Shown in pieces: positions 28,901 to 41,205 of a stretch of 64,000 nucleotides of DNA. Both the position numbers and the translations under genes were made by a program. How positions within the stretch are numbered: position 1 is the first letter of the stretch; each line of letters begins with the position of its first letter. The stretch spans positions 5,936,001 through 6,000,000 of the forward strand of contig NC_132976.1 in NCBI RefSeq assembly GCF_047496725.1, read 5' to 3'. The notes under the pieces were generated by a model that ran no database searches, was not told the origin of the DNA, and worked only from the letters and a program-made list of their open reading frames with translations. Source of the stretch: Anoplolepis gracilipes. Taxonomy: Eukaryota > Arthropoda > Insecta > Hymenoptera > Formicidae.

Positions 28901-31900
28901 AGGACGATGTCAATTTAACGAGAAGACGTATTCCATATTGAAATTTTGCATTATATGTAGGTATAATATTCAATATGAATGAAAATAATATAAATTAATA
29001 TCTAACTATTAAAGTTAATATTATAATATTATTAAATTTTTTTAGATACTCATTTACTAAATAAATAAAACTACTAAATAAATCGTAAGCAAGAAAGAGT
29101 TATTAACGTTCAGTATGATTAATAAGGTAAGAATTAAAGAAACGTGTAAAATGCACATGTAGAATGTGAAAATGAAAACGTGGTCTGACATGCACCCTGC
29201 GAAAACCGGATGCTCGCTGAGGGCTAGAGACAATGGTCGACCGAGCGATATTCCGTTTTGAAAAGGGGTGAAATTCCGCGTCGTGTGCATTGTCCGCTTA
29301 ATGATTGAGTGGAGACGTGACAGGTGAAACCGAATACACGTACACGCTCCACTGGAGGAGTTTGCACCGGGCGCGAGTATCCTTGGATCCTCATGGGTAC
29401 ACCTATCGCAATCAGACAAGCGTGGGCTGAAATTATGGGACCCAATGGGCCTCTGCTCCCAAGACCTTCGACATTGACGATATTCCCCTTTCATGCTGAT
29501 CTTTTCGTGAGTCCTATTCGCGATCGGCGCCACCCACAACTCACCAAACTACCGGATAGAGTAATTTGATATCTCAGACGTGGGGTGCGTACGGATTCAA
29601 GATCACGTGATTGAAAGAAATTGTACTATAATATTAAAAAAATGTTTGCTACGTACATGTAATCCGATGAGAAATCACAACGTTATTGAAATAATTTTAT
29701 TATTTGCCGTTTCAAAAAAATGTTAATCACATATCTACTGTTACATCGATTAATTGTCATCATATATTTTGTTTATATAAGCAACTACTTGCATGTACAG
29801 TGTGTCTAATATCAAATTACACCTTGCATCGCACATCTATTTTATACTTGACATATGGATAACAATGTACGGAGATCTTGCAATATCATAGGAATATATA
29901 TTAGGAATAGATACAAGAATAGATTTATAACTCGTTCATGGTTATAAACACTGTCGTAATCGGATCTATGCCCGTACAGATCAACTGACCTAGATCATTC
30001 TGTCAAGTAATGATTTCCGCAAGACGTGTTTGTTGAAAAGTTGCTTCAATGTTTTTAAAACTATCTCTCTAAGAAATAACGCAAAAAAGTATTATTATGA
30101 GTATAATATTATTGATTTATTGATCACATATATATATATTATTACGCATATACATATGAAAATAAATTATGTTAAAATTGTATGTACAATTGGACGATTT
30201 TCAACCGCAAACTGATTCTCGCGGAATTTATTAACACAAAAATATTCTTAAATGAAACTTTCTGGAATTTATTAGGAACTGCAGCATTAATTAATCCTAA
30301 AGATCTCCATAAGATACACACAGGAAGGCTTTAAATTGTCTTATTCACCGATCGACGCGTAATCCGATTTGTTCCTCGAGCGATCTGATTGCGCGACCTT
30401 CTTCAACTTTACTCGCCGACATTGCTTCTTATCTTCCGACATCCTCCTTCGACTTCGAGATTCTCCATACGTAACCAGGAGAAGATTCTTGCTAATTTTG
30501 TTTTTATTTGTACTCGCTTACCGTATACATGGCGCGTTTCTTCTTGTTTTGCGATCGGTGATTTATGTCGCAGATCACACTACTACTACGGTAATAGTCC
30601 ATTAATTGATCTTGGATTCTCTACCATGTGCTTTCAGATACGCGGGAGACAGGTTTCGTAAACGCCATCACCGCCGCTGGAGTTACTTATGCGATTACGA
30701 GAGCCTGCACTATGGGTGACCTCGTGGAATGTTCTTGCGATAAGATGACGTCGAAGGGTAAAAGCTTGCTTCTTTAATTTTTCTTATAATTTCATTCGCA
30801 TCTCGATTTCTTTAAAACATTAAAATCATTATTATATTCCAGAATAAATAAACAGTATTACATTTACATATTTCTTCATTTTAATTCTACATTCAAGAAA
30901 ATTATGTAGAGTATCAATAATAAATTCTTCAAAACTGCACTTATAATGTGCAATTTTTCCTCTATTATACACAATATTGTCAGTATTTCCGCGATGAAAG
31001 CAGGAGAAAATGTGATGATTTTTGCAGATAATCGTTTAGCTAAATTCATGCGTGCAGCCAAAGCCAAGAAAAATTTGCCAACGGAGGGAGAATGGGAATG
31101 GGGCGGATGCGGCGATAACGTGAACTTCGGCTTCAGAAAATCTCGAGAGTTTATGGATACGCCTTATCGTAAACGAAGCGACATTAAAACGCTAATAAAG
31201 CTTCATAACTATGATGCTGGACGTTTGGTAAGAGTTTTTTTTTTTTATATTTACACTTTCTTAAGCATTTTTAATCGATACTGTGTATTTCTGTTATTTG
31301 TATTATTACTTATTAATGCTTGAGGATAAATGATATTAATCTCTTGTAATCTTTTATACTACTGTTATAATGCACAATTTTGTGAAGATTGTGCACCACT
31401 TTTATAATTGCATACAATTGCGAAATGCAATGAGAAATATTTATTCGAAAGAATTCATTAAATGCGTTTAACACCTAAATAATCAATATGTATTCCAGTA
31501 TTATTTTTTTATGACGCTGATTTTTTTACATCTTCAACATTCTAACGTTTTATTTTAACAAAACCAGATTTTAAAATTACGGCTATAATTAATAAGCGAT
31601 GTGATTTATATTGATATAATGCATTTTTAAAACTGATCTCATTCAATTATTGACTCTTCGTATCTATGTATTTAGATTCGATTTGCTTTGTATCGTTATT
31701 AGAATCTTAAAACCTTTAGATCACGTTAGAAAGATGACGTTGAAAGATACATTGCATTCGACGTGCTGTTTACATTCACTCCTCAGGCTGTACGTAACTA
31801 TATGAAGACCGAGTGCAAGTGTCACGGGCTTTCCGGTTCTTGTACGGTGCGCACTTGTTGGCGCAAGATGCCGTCGTTCCGGGAGGTCGGCAATCGCCTG

Positions 31901-32248
31901 AAGGAGTCCTTCGACGGCGCGGCCAAGGTCATTCCCAGCAACGACGGTCACAGTTTCATTACCGAGGGTCCCACGATCAAGCCGCCTGGTAGATTCGACC
32001 TGATTTACAGCGAAGATTCACCAGACTTTTGTAAGCTGAATCGTAAGACCGGCTCGCTAGGAACGACAAGTCGTCAGTGCAATGTAACTAGCCCCGGGAT
32101 TGAGGGATGTGAGTTGCTTTGTTGCGGCAGGGGTTACGATACGAGAATCATCAAGGAGAAGATCAATTGTCAGTGTAGGTTTCGATGGTGTTGCGAAGTC
32201 ACGTGCAACACATGCCTCGTCAAGAAGACCGTCAACACTTGCCGCTAG
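13702..32248 (+). CDS. Wnt6: Wnt6 secreted signalling ligand, spliced gene: join(13702..13922, 30638..30757, 31028..31227, 31787..32248), 5' exon unresolved
   Basis: Seen: four exons with GT-AG borders and compatible phases join to about 334 codons ending in TAG at 32246-32248; human WNT6 has about 365 residues. The product has the Wnt Cys pattern, starts its mature part with TVGSTLVMDP, and carries WEWGGCGDNVNFG, the CHGLSGSC acylation motif and SPDFCKLNRKTGSLGT. Family knowledge: LVMDP near the start, WGGCGDxVxFG followed by KSRxFMD, and PPGRxDLxYxxDSPDFCxxNRxTGSxGT mark Wnt6 rather than other Wnts. Wnts are acylated in the ER by Porcupine, carried by Wntless, and bind Frizzled/LRP outside the cell. 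Sequons NCT (exon 2) and NVT (exon 5) could be glycosylated. Context: Wnt1 lies about 26 kb downstream on the opposite strand. Odd: the signal-peptide exon is uncertain, and the first in-window intron is 16.7 kb. Assignment to Wnt6 is very secure; the N-terminus is not. Confidence 0.95.
14220..14580. other. GC-rich patch in the Wnt6 intron with repeated AGGACCTTT
   Basis: About 300 bp after the exon donor the intron changes to balanced composition. TTTAGGACCTTTAAGGACCT (14491-14510) holds the same element twice at a 10-bp spacing, and GAGGCCTTTAAGG (14521-14533) is a near copy. A 66-codon open frame here has no recognisable motif. It looks like a candidate intronic regulatory element. Confidence 0.35.
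23286..23410 (+). repeat. Near-perfect 34-bp inverted repeat (hairpin or small MITE) in the large Wnt6 intron
   Basis: Arms 23287-23320 and 23376-23409 pair at 32 of 34 positions. The two exceptions (23294/23402 and 23315/23381) are G with T, so they remain G-U pairs in a + strand RNA. The loop is 55 nt. TA dinucleotides flank the unit at 23284-23285 and 23411-23412, as a Tc1/mariner-type insertion would leave. No second copy was noticed in this window. It may be a miniature transposon, a hairpin RNA or an unknown microRNA; the near-perfect pairing favours MITE or hpRNA over a conserved microRNA. Confidence 0.85.
26756..26862. repeat. AT-only tandem array of AATAAATATA-like units
   Basis: Repeats of AATAAATATAAC/T-type units, including two nearly identical copies of about 28 bp. 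Almost pure A and T, in the large Wnt6 intron. Confidence 0.7.
30638..30757 (+). CDS. Wnt6: Wnt6 coding exon, helical RET/ITAAGV region
   Basis: Bounded by an acceptor (CTTTCAG, ending 30637) and a donor (G|GTAAAA, at 30758). With the G left by the previous exon it reads DTRETGFVNAITAAGV, then RACTMGDLVECSCD. The RETxFVxAITAAGVxxAxTxAC block is conserved in nearly all Wnts, and DIRETAFVFAITAAG is the human WNT6 counterpart. It ends in phase 1 after one G. It contributes three of the conserved cysteines. Length is 120 nt. Confidence 0.95.
30758..31027 (+). other. Wnt6 intron, 270 bp, in the variable loop
   Basis: GTAAAA at the 5' end and TTTGCAG at the 3' end, phase 1. AT-rich with no other feature. 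The reading frame is open across its 3' 80 bases into the next exon, but the codons there encode no Wnt-like sequence. The paralogous Wnt1 exon in this window has no intron here. Confidence 0.9.
31028..31227 (+). CDS. Wnt6: Wnt6 coding exon, WEWGGCGDN region
   Basis: The acceptor is TTTTTGCAG ending at 31027, the donor TTG|GTAAGA at 31228. With the preceding G it starts with Asp (D-N-R-L-A-K-F) and runs through a variable lysine-rich stretch to EWEWGGCGDNVNFGF, KSREFMD and LIKLHNYDAGRL. The WGGC motif and the xHNxxAGRL end are Wnt signatures. It ends on a codon boundary (phase 0), the same position and phase as the paralogous Wnt1 border. The intron in front of it, in the variable loop, has no counterpart in the Wnt1 gene here. 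Confidence 0.95.
31228..31786 (+). other. Wnt6 intron, 559 bp, after NYDAGRL
   Basis: GTAAGA donor, CTCCTCAG acceptor, phase 0, strongly AT-rich. It sits at the same residue and phase as the Wnt1 intron at 58542-58866, so it is a shared ancestral intron. I see no other feature in it. Confidence 0.93.
31787..32248 (+). CDS. Wnt6: Wnt6 terminal coding exon with acylation site and C-terminal Cys-rich domain
   Basis: The acceptor CTCCTCAG ends at 31786 and the stop TAG is at 32246-32248, giving 153 residues. Residues 10-19 read ECKCHGLSGSC-like sequence. The Ser at residue 16 (31832-31834) aligns with the palmitoleoylated Ser of other Wnts, which binds Frizzled. CTVRTCWRK follows, then PPGRFDLIYSEDSPDFC and KTGSLGT, typical of Wnt6. 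An NVT sequon lies after QCN. The C-terminal cysteine domain (CELLCCGRGY, CQCRFRWCCEVTC) that contacts Frizzled is complete. It ends TCR, one residue past the final Cys. Confidence 0.97.
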   Translation, partial: AVRNYMKTECKCHGLSGSCTVRTCWRKMPSFREVGNRLKESFDGAAKVIPSNDGHSFITEGPTIKPPGRFDLIYSEDSPDFCKLNRKTGSLGTTSRQCNVTSPGIEGCELLCCGRGYDTRIIKEKINCQCRFRWCCEVTCNTCLVKKTVNTCR

Positions 32249-33116
32249 AGTGTCGACGTAAGTGAAAAACTTTTGAAGCAACGATATAAATATATGACAA
32301 CGAGAATATATTTGGGTTTGATTTTGCATCGGTTAGAGTCGACTGAGAAGACACAAAGTATTGAGAGGAATGATTTATATTTCTGGCGCGAGTATAATTG
32401 TGGATTAGAGTCATAACGATATGACTTTGATTATGATTACAGTTGCAGAATTTCGGAGAGAGTGTTAAATGTTAACAATGCATTTTTTTAATAATGAAAA
32501 AGAATATTTATCCATATTTAATCACACTTACTGTCTTATTATCAATTTTTTATGAGAGGCGTTAGTGTGATGAAGTTATATCAACTGTTGCAGCATCCAA
32601 GCCATCCAATACATTAAATATTGATGCTTAACACACTATTATTATTAAAAAGCTTTTTGACTTTTATCGAGACTCTCACCGCTATTGGTGGTCGATGCAA
32701 CCTTCTCTCGGTATTTTTATGAAAATGCTCTATTACATAATAACGTTTTGTAATATTTATGAATTTTAGGATTACGATCGTGAACGTTTAACGACGAATG
32801 TTCAAATGACATGTGATTTATAATTTACCGCGACCGTACTTTCGGTTTCAATTAAATTTAGATTACTAGATATGTGTTTAGGATTTCTAAAAAGGTTTCT
32901 TTATCGTTCGCGCGAACGCGAACAGCAGGATCGAGAACGTCAGTAGTGCATGCGCGTGCTAAGTCAGACGCGATGCAACTAGACGCGATTCTTCGCGCTT
33001 TGCGGGACAACATGTATCTTCGACTGCATATCTATGAATTATCGATAGCTCTAGAGCTGAATATTTTCGATATACAACTAAACGTAGTTTTATCGATAAA
33101 ATATCAGCGTTGATAA

Positions 33117-33122
33117 AATAAA
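33117..33122 (+). terminator. First canonical AATAAA seen downstream of the Wnt6 stop
   Basis: AATAAA about 870 nt past the TAG of Wnt6. ATTAAA variants occur earlier (near 32613 and 32849). In AT-rich DNA this hexamer is common, so use as the poly(A) signal is only possible. Confidence 0.25.
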
Positions 33123-33338
33123 TTGCAGTCAAAGATTTTTATTGTTACAATCGGGATTGGTCCTACATTCATATCACACTATCTAGATTTTTATTAGATT
33201 GTTAACCTCTTCAAAACTTTGATAAGATATTAAAGATAATTGTTACTTAAAATTTTTTTAATTTTAGATATATATAAGATATATTTGTTAGATTTAATAA
33301 ATTTTATTAATTTTATCTTTCATATTTTTAATAAAAAA

Positions 33339-33380
33339 ATTGAATATATTTTAATGAAAATTGAATATATTTTAATGAAA
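33339..33380. repeat. Exact 21-bp tandem duplication
   Basis: Two identical adjacent 21-bp copies beginning ATTGAATATATTTTAATG occupy 33339-33359 and 33360-33380. A recent slippage product in AT-rich DNA. Confidence 0.85.
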
Positions 33381-33974
33381 ACAAATCGTTTTGACGAGGT
33401 CCAACGAGCTTCTACTATGTAGAATCGATCCTACGTATAATAGTTGTTATCAACATCGCCGACGCCGTCGACGCGAGGTGATCCTATTTTTTTACTCGGG
33501 CTGAAGCTTTCCACGTATCTCCAGTGCTCGTAATACATATTAATACGCACGTGTAGTCGTATGATGAATTTATGTAAAGTATATCCGTCGGACCATCATA
33601 ACGCGCCGGTATTCGCATAGTAATGCCCGGTGAATCGCTTTTCTGCTTGAATCGCCGCGAGGTCAGGCTTCGAGCGAAATCCCGAGTGATCAACTCGACA
33701 TTAACGACATATCAGAAACATCTCGACGTTATATGTCGCATCGAGTTTTTATGCAAATCTTCTCTTGTTGATTACAGTCGGAAAACTCGGGACATTGCTT
33801 TTGCTTGACGCGCGCGCGTGTGTGTATCCAGTTATGTTGCTTTTTCTCTCGCGTGATATATAAGCTTTGTGCCATACGTCGATCCAGTTTGATCGATCGA
33901 TACTCGAAGCATGTACCGATCGACGAGCTTTACACGAGCTTCTTCCATTTCTCGAATAATCACTTTTTATCGGT

Positions 33975-34000
33975 AAAGCCTTATCGTGTCATAAGGCTTT
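33975..34000 (+). repeat. Perfect 10-bp stem hairpin followed by a T-rich tract
   Basis: AAAGCCTTAT, a six-base loop and ATAAGGCTTT, then TCTTTTT. The shape is that of a bacterial intrinsic terminator, but in this insect context it is probably chance or a 3' processing structure. It lies 1.7 kb beyond the Wnt6 stop. Confidence 0.75.
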
Positions 34001-35793
34001 TCTTTTTGTGTACATAAGACTGAATTTATTAATGTTTGCACTCTATTGCGCAATATGAATTAGTTATGGAACAAAATTGTACTCACGGACGAATCTCGTT
34101 TGTTAATATTAAGACTTATTAGCAGTGACGATTTATTTTAGGATGCGAACATATATAGGAAGAAATACATGATTAATTGTATTTGAAATTTCAGCATTTA
34201 ACTTGTATTCAGCTCCACTTTGAACGATCCTTCTACTATTATCCTTCACGTTATTATAATTGTAGGTAAGTAAAACTACCCTATATATTTTTAACGACAA
34301 TATTTTCTTACCTGTTTAATGAATTATAATAATGTGAAAAGTGCAAAGCATATTACTGTATGTTTGAAATTTTTGAAATCTTTTTTTCTCTTTAAATATT
34401 TAACTTAGATAGTACAGATAAATTTAAAATAGGTGATAAAGGGAGATCGGTATTATAAAATTTATTCTGTTTGTACATTAGTTTCGTTTTCTCTTTAAGA
34501 GTTTGAGATTGGACGTGTCAACAGTCTTCAGGCCAGTGTTAGATATTTGCCTAGTTTGTGTTTCTCTCTGATTTTGTTGATAGCTATTATTTGGATAGGA
34601 CTTAGAAAAAAAATCTTTTGTCAAATCTTTGAGTAAAAACGAAGCGCTAAAACATTAATCTCCGAAGAGGTTTTTGGATGACGAGGAATTTTTGTACCGT
34701 TCTCACGTGCCGGAATACGTGGTAATAGGGATAAATTAAGGAAACACCGAGGTCTCGTATATCAAGGTACCGTGTAAAACATGGACTTTTACCTGTAATT
34801 CAAGTTTACACACGGCAGTCGATAGTCGGGCAGTAAAGGACTACCACCATTTCTTGTAAAATAGTTTTATGACCACCGTCAAAAGAGAGGAATTTCGCAT
34901 AACCATAAAGATTGCCGAAGACTCGCGTCATATCGCGTGCATTCGGCGCGTTTTTGGCGATAACGGAAGCCATAAACCGAAAAGAAGCGAGCCTTTTCCT
35001 GTTTTTCTTTTTTATACTTTATTTTTATTACATTTTCCGCCCTGTCGACAGTTGGATAAATCTAAATTTCTGAAAATTAGATTTTCTTTTTGATTTATGA
35101 ATATTTATGAATATTGCAGAGAGTTTAGCTTGACAATTATAGTGTTGAGACTACTAATTTTAACGTATAGATTTAAATATATTTATGAAAACAAATGAAC
35201 AAAATCATAACGTATTTATAAAAATAATATTATTTTTACATTTGTATAGAAATTAAAATTAAAATTTTAATTAATATTTTAATGATAATTTTTAGAATCT
35301 TTAGACTTACAATTAGATATATTTTTCAGAGAAGGTTTTATTCGTCTCTTTATGTTTTTTTCAATTTTTTTAGAGCGAGAAAAGCTTTTTATTGTATTTT
35401 ATTAGAAGAAAGATACATTACCTATTTCTAGATACATACATTATATAAATACAAAATGATAAAAAAAATATTCCAAAGAGTTTAGCTCAGGTATAGTGAG
35501 ATTACTAATAAAACTAATACCAAATAATTCAAAAGAAAGCAATAATCTAATAACAAACAAACAAAGACCAGTTTCCGCAGCATCCGTTAAATCACAGTGT
35601 CTAATGATATTCACAGCATAAATTTCCAGCATAACATCACGAACGTCCGAGATTACTCGGGATTAACTTGGCGATTCACCACCAACGGTTCCACGCATTC
35701 CCACACAATCGCTCTAAAAAAAGAAAAACCCTCTTTAAAGAAAAGACTCTTAGAGAGGCGAGCTTACACCCTCTAATTTAATACGTGACGCGG

Positions 35794-35816
35794 CATGGCA
35801 TGGCATGGCATGGCAC
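35794..35816. repeat. CATGG pentanucleotide repeat, about 4.5 copies
   Basis: CATGG is repeated four times followed by CACGG, inside a CpG-rich island. Pentamer repeats of this composition are unlike the CT, AT and T repeats elsewhere in the window. Confidence 0.85.
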
Positions 35817-38800
35817 GGTGCGGCGTGCGAGCGCGTCCGGGTAAAAGTCTCTTAATAGAGAGGTCGACCTCTCGGAGGTATGAAAGTGGTGAGGCGCAAT
35901 TAGCCCCACCAAGGGGGACTGTCTGGACTCGATTAGCCCATGGCCAGGAGATTGGTCTGCCGCGGCACGACTGGGTGGTCCGAGCGGGGTAATTTTCGGC
36001 TGCTGTCGACGTTCTCCCCTTCGGGGGAAAAATGGCCCCTCGAAATTGGCCCTGGAGTTACCGCGCGCCGTAGGTCCGTCCGCCATTTTTAGAATCTCCA
36101 TCTCCTGCCCTTCTTGTCTCTTTTCTCTCCCCTTCTCACCTGCGTTTCCGATCTTCGTTCCTCCTGAGCTGAGACAGACGTGCCTCTGACAAAGATCTCT
36201 CCCGTGGAGGAGAAGCGAGGCTTCCCGATAATTCAATTTTGGAGGAAAAAACGCGGTACACCGGTTATTACGCGCTGATGAAAACATCGGACCATCAGGA
36301 ACGGTATGAGAATGCGGTTTCAATCTTCATTTCACCGTCGATCATCATCGCACGAACAATAAAGTGACATAATTTTGTACTTATTTATCGACACGTTCCA
36401 CACAAAGATGTGATGAAATTTAATTTTATTTTTATATTTATTTTTAAATTAAAGTGAAACTTCGAAAATTTGATTACATCGATAAAATCTGGATTAAGTT
36501 TAATTTAATAACATTTGTTGTACTCTTTTAAATTATTATTTTATTTACGATATACAAATGAAAAAAAATTAATACATATTAATTTCACTTTTTTAAACGA
36601 ACGGTCCTGAGGCCGACTCAACCCGAGGATAGGCTCTCCGTAAAATATGCGTGTGCCAAGATTCGCGCGAGTTTTACGTACGACGGGAACTCTCCCACGA
36701 CGTACGACTGTCCGACATCATTCCCGGAACGATTAGGCGCGGAACAATGGGGCCCGCGAAACGCACGTGGGTCGTGACGCGCGACAAAACCGCAAAACGC
36801 GACCGTGATTAATCGGCCCTGGCCGCCCTCTCTGGTGCCGTGCAACAACACGTCGGGCACCACACGGGAACGCGCCGTGACTCCATTTTCTCTCTTCAGG
36901 TTCCCCATGTGCTCCGTTCGCGCAACCCTCCCGCGAGCGCGCGCTTAATGCGCGAGCACTCGCCCGCTCCACGTCTCTCGCCTCGTGGAAGTCGATGATA
37001 AATTTCTACGACAACGAGCGCTCGTTTGTGTACCTTCCTCGCATGGCGTCTCGGCTGGCAACAATTCTGACTGTATTTCTCACGAATGTAACATGGAAGG
37101 AACACATTCGAGATTTGCGACAAAGTCTACAATGATTATGTGCTGAGAAATTTGTTGCGTTTACGTAGAAATATTTATTTTTCAATTTAGTTCTGACATC
37201 GCGTGAGAAATAAAATATGCGTTGAAAATTTTATTTATTATTTTTAAATCGATAAAATATTTTAATTTAATAAAATAAAATATGTGTAGGAAATTATTAT
37301 ATTTGAATCGATAAAATATTTTAATTGTCTGATAATACATTATATTGCTTTGTAGCAAGACTTGCGCCATTTCCATTATTGATATGTTTTAACTAAAAAA
37401 CATAACAATATAATAAAATTTTTAGGTATCGTAATCTAAAAATTTTTTATCAATATTTTTATATATATATAATGTTATTTTTTAAACAACTTTTAATCTT
37501 TCAATGTAAAATTTATTTAAGGATATAAGATAGATAATGAAAATGATATTTTTCAAATAAATAGGATATATTTCAAGAATTTTTAATAGATACAAATTCT
37601 GAGCGTCTTAGAATATTAAGAAAATTTCTTATAGAGAATCTACATAACATAAACTGAAAAAATATGTGCATTTGTGCGTGACCGATTAAGTAATGTGCTT
37701 GCGCGTAGCAAACAGGATTCGAGGAAGGATAAAGGTCCGATAAGGATACCATTCGAATGTGTATCGTCGCGACACAGCAAATGACCACCGAGGGCTGATA
37801 TACCGGAGTTCGGGCGCCGGTCGCGGACCAACATACGCATAATCACGCACACGTGAATGCAAGTCGGGCGTTTGTTGTGCGTGCGGGATTACACACGCAA
37901 GTCGCGAGCTCTGCAATGTAACCTACCAAGACACCGAGGCACCAGAGGTGGTCGTCGGTAACTGTTTCGAGAGCCCGGGCGCGCTGCCCGCGGATGCCAA
38001 TATTAATTAAACGATCCCATAAGCGCCTAACAAACTGGCCGTACGTTAGGCGGTTTATTGGGGTCCGCGAGCGGGACGTTAAAATGTTCCAATCTTAATT
38101 AGGTAGGTGTTTACAGGAGGATAATTCCACGGGTTTTAAGCCGCTGCGCCATTTCTACCGAACGCGGGCCACCGGGTACGACGCGCACCCGCGTCCTCTT
38201 GCTCGCGAGGAAGGTCCTGGGTTCTATCTCTCTCTTTCTCTTTTTCTCCTCCTCCCTCCTATCCATTTCCTCCCCGCGTCGTTGGTTCCACTAGGGAATG
38301 GTGTCCTTTGTGCTTTTTCGTTTTATTTCTTTCCGAGGATGATCTTCTGATATCCTCGTTGCATCTTTCCTTTCCTTCGCGCTTCTCTCGCGTCCCTTTC
38401 CTCTTTCCTGTTCCTTCTTCGCGAAGAGTGCCAGAAGCACACCTCGAAGAACGCAGGATACCGCGGGACTACCTACGGCGGTAGGTAGGTAGAGAAGGTC
38501 ATTGAAATCTTTACGGTTTCTTCAGTTTCTCGGAATTTCGACCCTACCGATATACGTTGGTCTTGCATAATTATCAGCCTGTATATATAGATTTCTTTCT
38601 TGCCTCTCTTCTCACTTTCTTTATTTCGGGTAAATCAATGAAGCTGAAAGAGACGAGCGACGCAAAAAAAAGCACGGCAAAGAAAGTTAATAATTTTCAT
38701 TTATGGAGCGATAAATTTTTTTATTTCTCAGAACTATAAATAAGTTTTATAAATGTTTTTATAATGAAATAAATTGATTACAATATTATTACTAATATTT

Positions 38801-40953
38801 GTCCCATTGTTTAAATTTTATTATATTTTTTTGATGTAAGGAAGAGGTAAGTTGTTTTTTATATGAATAATTTAATATAAATTTTGATTATATGTTACAT
38901 TCATTGTGATGAAACTTACTCAATCCAAGAACAGAGAGGATTTTCCTCTCTCTCTCCTCATATTTTCTGCATATAAGAGCCTTGTATTCTATATGCAGCT
39001 ATGCCACGCCGCAGCGCTGCGTAAACAGCAATTTGCGCTCATTAGAGTAACGTTTAGTAGTGCTTAGCGCTTCCTCGGAGCGGCCTTCCGCGTTCTCCAG
39101 ACAGATTAGGCTAATTCTCAGCATCAGGACAGTGCACCCGCAAATACAAAAGCGCAAAGGATAATGATGATGATGCGATAAATAACGCACATCATTGATT
39201 TTGAAACTTAGAATTCGAGCATGAAAGATACCGAAAAAATATTATGTTTTTATCTGACGTATTGTACGTATAATTATAATTTAAAATTTACATTATTTAT
39301 ATTATTAAATTTATCTACATGTTTATATTATATTTTATATGTGCATATTACCTTTTTATATTTCTGGAACTATAATTTAATTTAAAAAATTGTGTGAAAT
39401 AATATATTTATATATGATAAAAATATTAATGATTAAAGCATATATATATTTTAAACATTAAGGAAATTTTCTATAATTGGGACTAAATAATGATAATTGA
39501 TATCTGTAATTAATATCAATATGGTTATTATTTATCCTAAAATGGTATCTGTAATAAATAAATAGCTACATTATTGACAGAAAAGAGAAAGAGAGAAAGT
39601 AAGTAAAAGGAGAAAAGGGGAGAGAAAGAGAGAGTTTCATTTTTAGTTTCGTAAAAATTATGGAACAAAAAAATGTTTAGGAATGTTTATTCCGAAGCAA
39701 GCAAGGTATCTAGATTAGCGAAAGTATAAAATTTGTGACAGATGTATATGTACATACGTACATTCGTATATCATTCCTATATACATTCTGCAAATACGTA
39801 CAATCTCAGTGTTTTACTAAAGTGAAACTGACAGACAAATTCTTATCCCGAGATAATGACATTTTTCACGTGGTTTCGCTCAAGGAGAACCGCAAAGTTG
39901 CAAAGCATATAATGTTGTATATTTTATTGTAAAACTTCTTGCATTACGGATTTCCAGAATGCCACTTTATCGATATGACGTTCATAAGGTATCATTATGC
40001 GAAGGTGAGGAGCAATTTTAAATCTTAAAGTAAATGGACCTGCATATTTTACGTGAATGACGTGATAGATATCAGCGATTAAAATATTTCCATATACATG
40101 CGGATCAATTATTACAGTTTAATTTTCGCATTTGTTTTTATTTCTCTCGGAAAGTTTGTTATACTTACTTATTCAATATTTATAAATTATGCTGCACAAA
40201 TTATATTTCAATATTTGCGAATAACACTAATTTTAATATAAGCTTGGAAGTAAATTCGCAATCGCTATAAACCGATTTATTTATTTATCAACTCACTAAA
40301 TTATGTATTTTGCAAATTGATCTTTATTTCACAAATACTTAATAATAATCATATCTATTTTCTCGTATCTTTCTGTGTATCGTATTAAATCTCGCAATGC
40401 AAAACCTACAATCTTTTTTCAGACGATATCATGATTTATTTCATTTAGATAGTATCTCGATGAAGGAACGCGAGGACTTTAAAGTCACGCTTAATAGTCA
40501 TGCTCTAATAGCCGAAAGATTGTTGCTAAACACGACTTAACGTTCTTCTGGCGAGTAGAAAATCGATGCGACGCAACAGGTTCTACGAATGTTAAATGTA
40601 CCATTATGTACACCTCGCATGTGCTAATTGGACCTGACACGGTGCACCGTGACATTTTCCAATTTTATTCGAGGCTTTGGTAGAATACATCATCTCATGC
40701 TTCATTCGGCGATCGTTAATTAGTTCCCGCCAATATATCCTCCAAATATGCGACTGTATAACATAAAAGTCGAGCGTGTAAAAGGTATATGCCTTTGTGA
40801 CGAGATTGCGTCGCGCCTTTTGCGTACCTTGGGTCCCTTAACGGGGTCTCTTAACTCCCTCGTGTAGATAATTAACAAAATTTCTGGACAGCCGTGAATC
40901 TGTCGAAAATGACATACGCGAAACTACTCGTCGGCGACGAGGTTGGCAATCTG

Positions 40954-40982
<29 letters not shown>
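40954..40982. repeat. T29 homopolymer
   Basis: Twenty-nine consecutive T, the longest homopolymer in the window, next to AATAAAG. Confidence 0.9.
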
Positions 40983-40986
<4 letters not shown>

Positions 40987-41180
40987 AAGTAAAACGCCTT
41001 GATCCTTTATATTACGACCGGTACGTCTTTGAGACACCGCGCTAAATGCGTCCGCGTGCTGTGGAGAATGGATTATGTTCTCAGAATTTTTTGCTTACCC
41101 GTTATATTTAAGGTCTACATTGTCTGAATCGATTAAGTCACTCATCTTTCAAAAATCGTTGCCTTTGGAGCTCGCCAAGT

Positions 41181-41205
41181 GTCCTGTAAATAAATTTTAC
41201 AGGAC
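41181..41205. repeat. Perfect 10-bp stem hairpin, 5-nt loop
   Basis: GTCCTGTAAA and TTTACAGGAC flank TAAAT. AT-rich stem, intergenic, no known function; a chance origin is possible given the base composition. Confidence 0.7.

Larger units (their letters stand above)
13923..30637 (+). other. Large Wnt6 intron (16.7 kb)
   Basis: Starts with GTAAGT and ends with CTTTCAG; it separates phase-1 borders. It contains no supported gene. CpG-rich patches lie near 14220-14580, 16260-16500, 19900-20220, 24480-24780, 27000-27210 and 27780-28320, and a 125-bp inverted repeat lies at 23286-23410. Open frames such as 24364-24996 (210 codons) are compositionally biased and have no recognisable domain. Long introns of developmental genes commonly carry enhancers, so the GC patches are the places to test. 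Confidence 0.85.

Noticed and set aside
30946..31323. 125-codon continuous frame across the Wnt6 WGGC exon
   Set aside because: Its ends are intron read-through; clear AG and GT splice sites at 31026-31027 and 31228-31229 and Wnt homology define the exon as 31028-31227.
35778..36323. 181-codon - strand open frame
   Set aside because: Its C-terminus is translated CATGG repeat, it lies in a CpG-rich island with few stops, and no domain is recognisable.
40638..40651. 14-bp palindrome CACGGTGCACCGTG
   Set aside because: Perfect but isolated, with no further symmetry or context; it could be chance in a 64-kb sequence.
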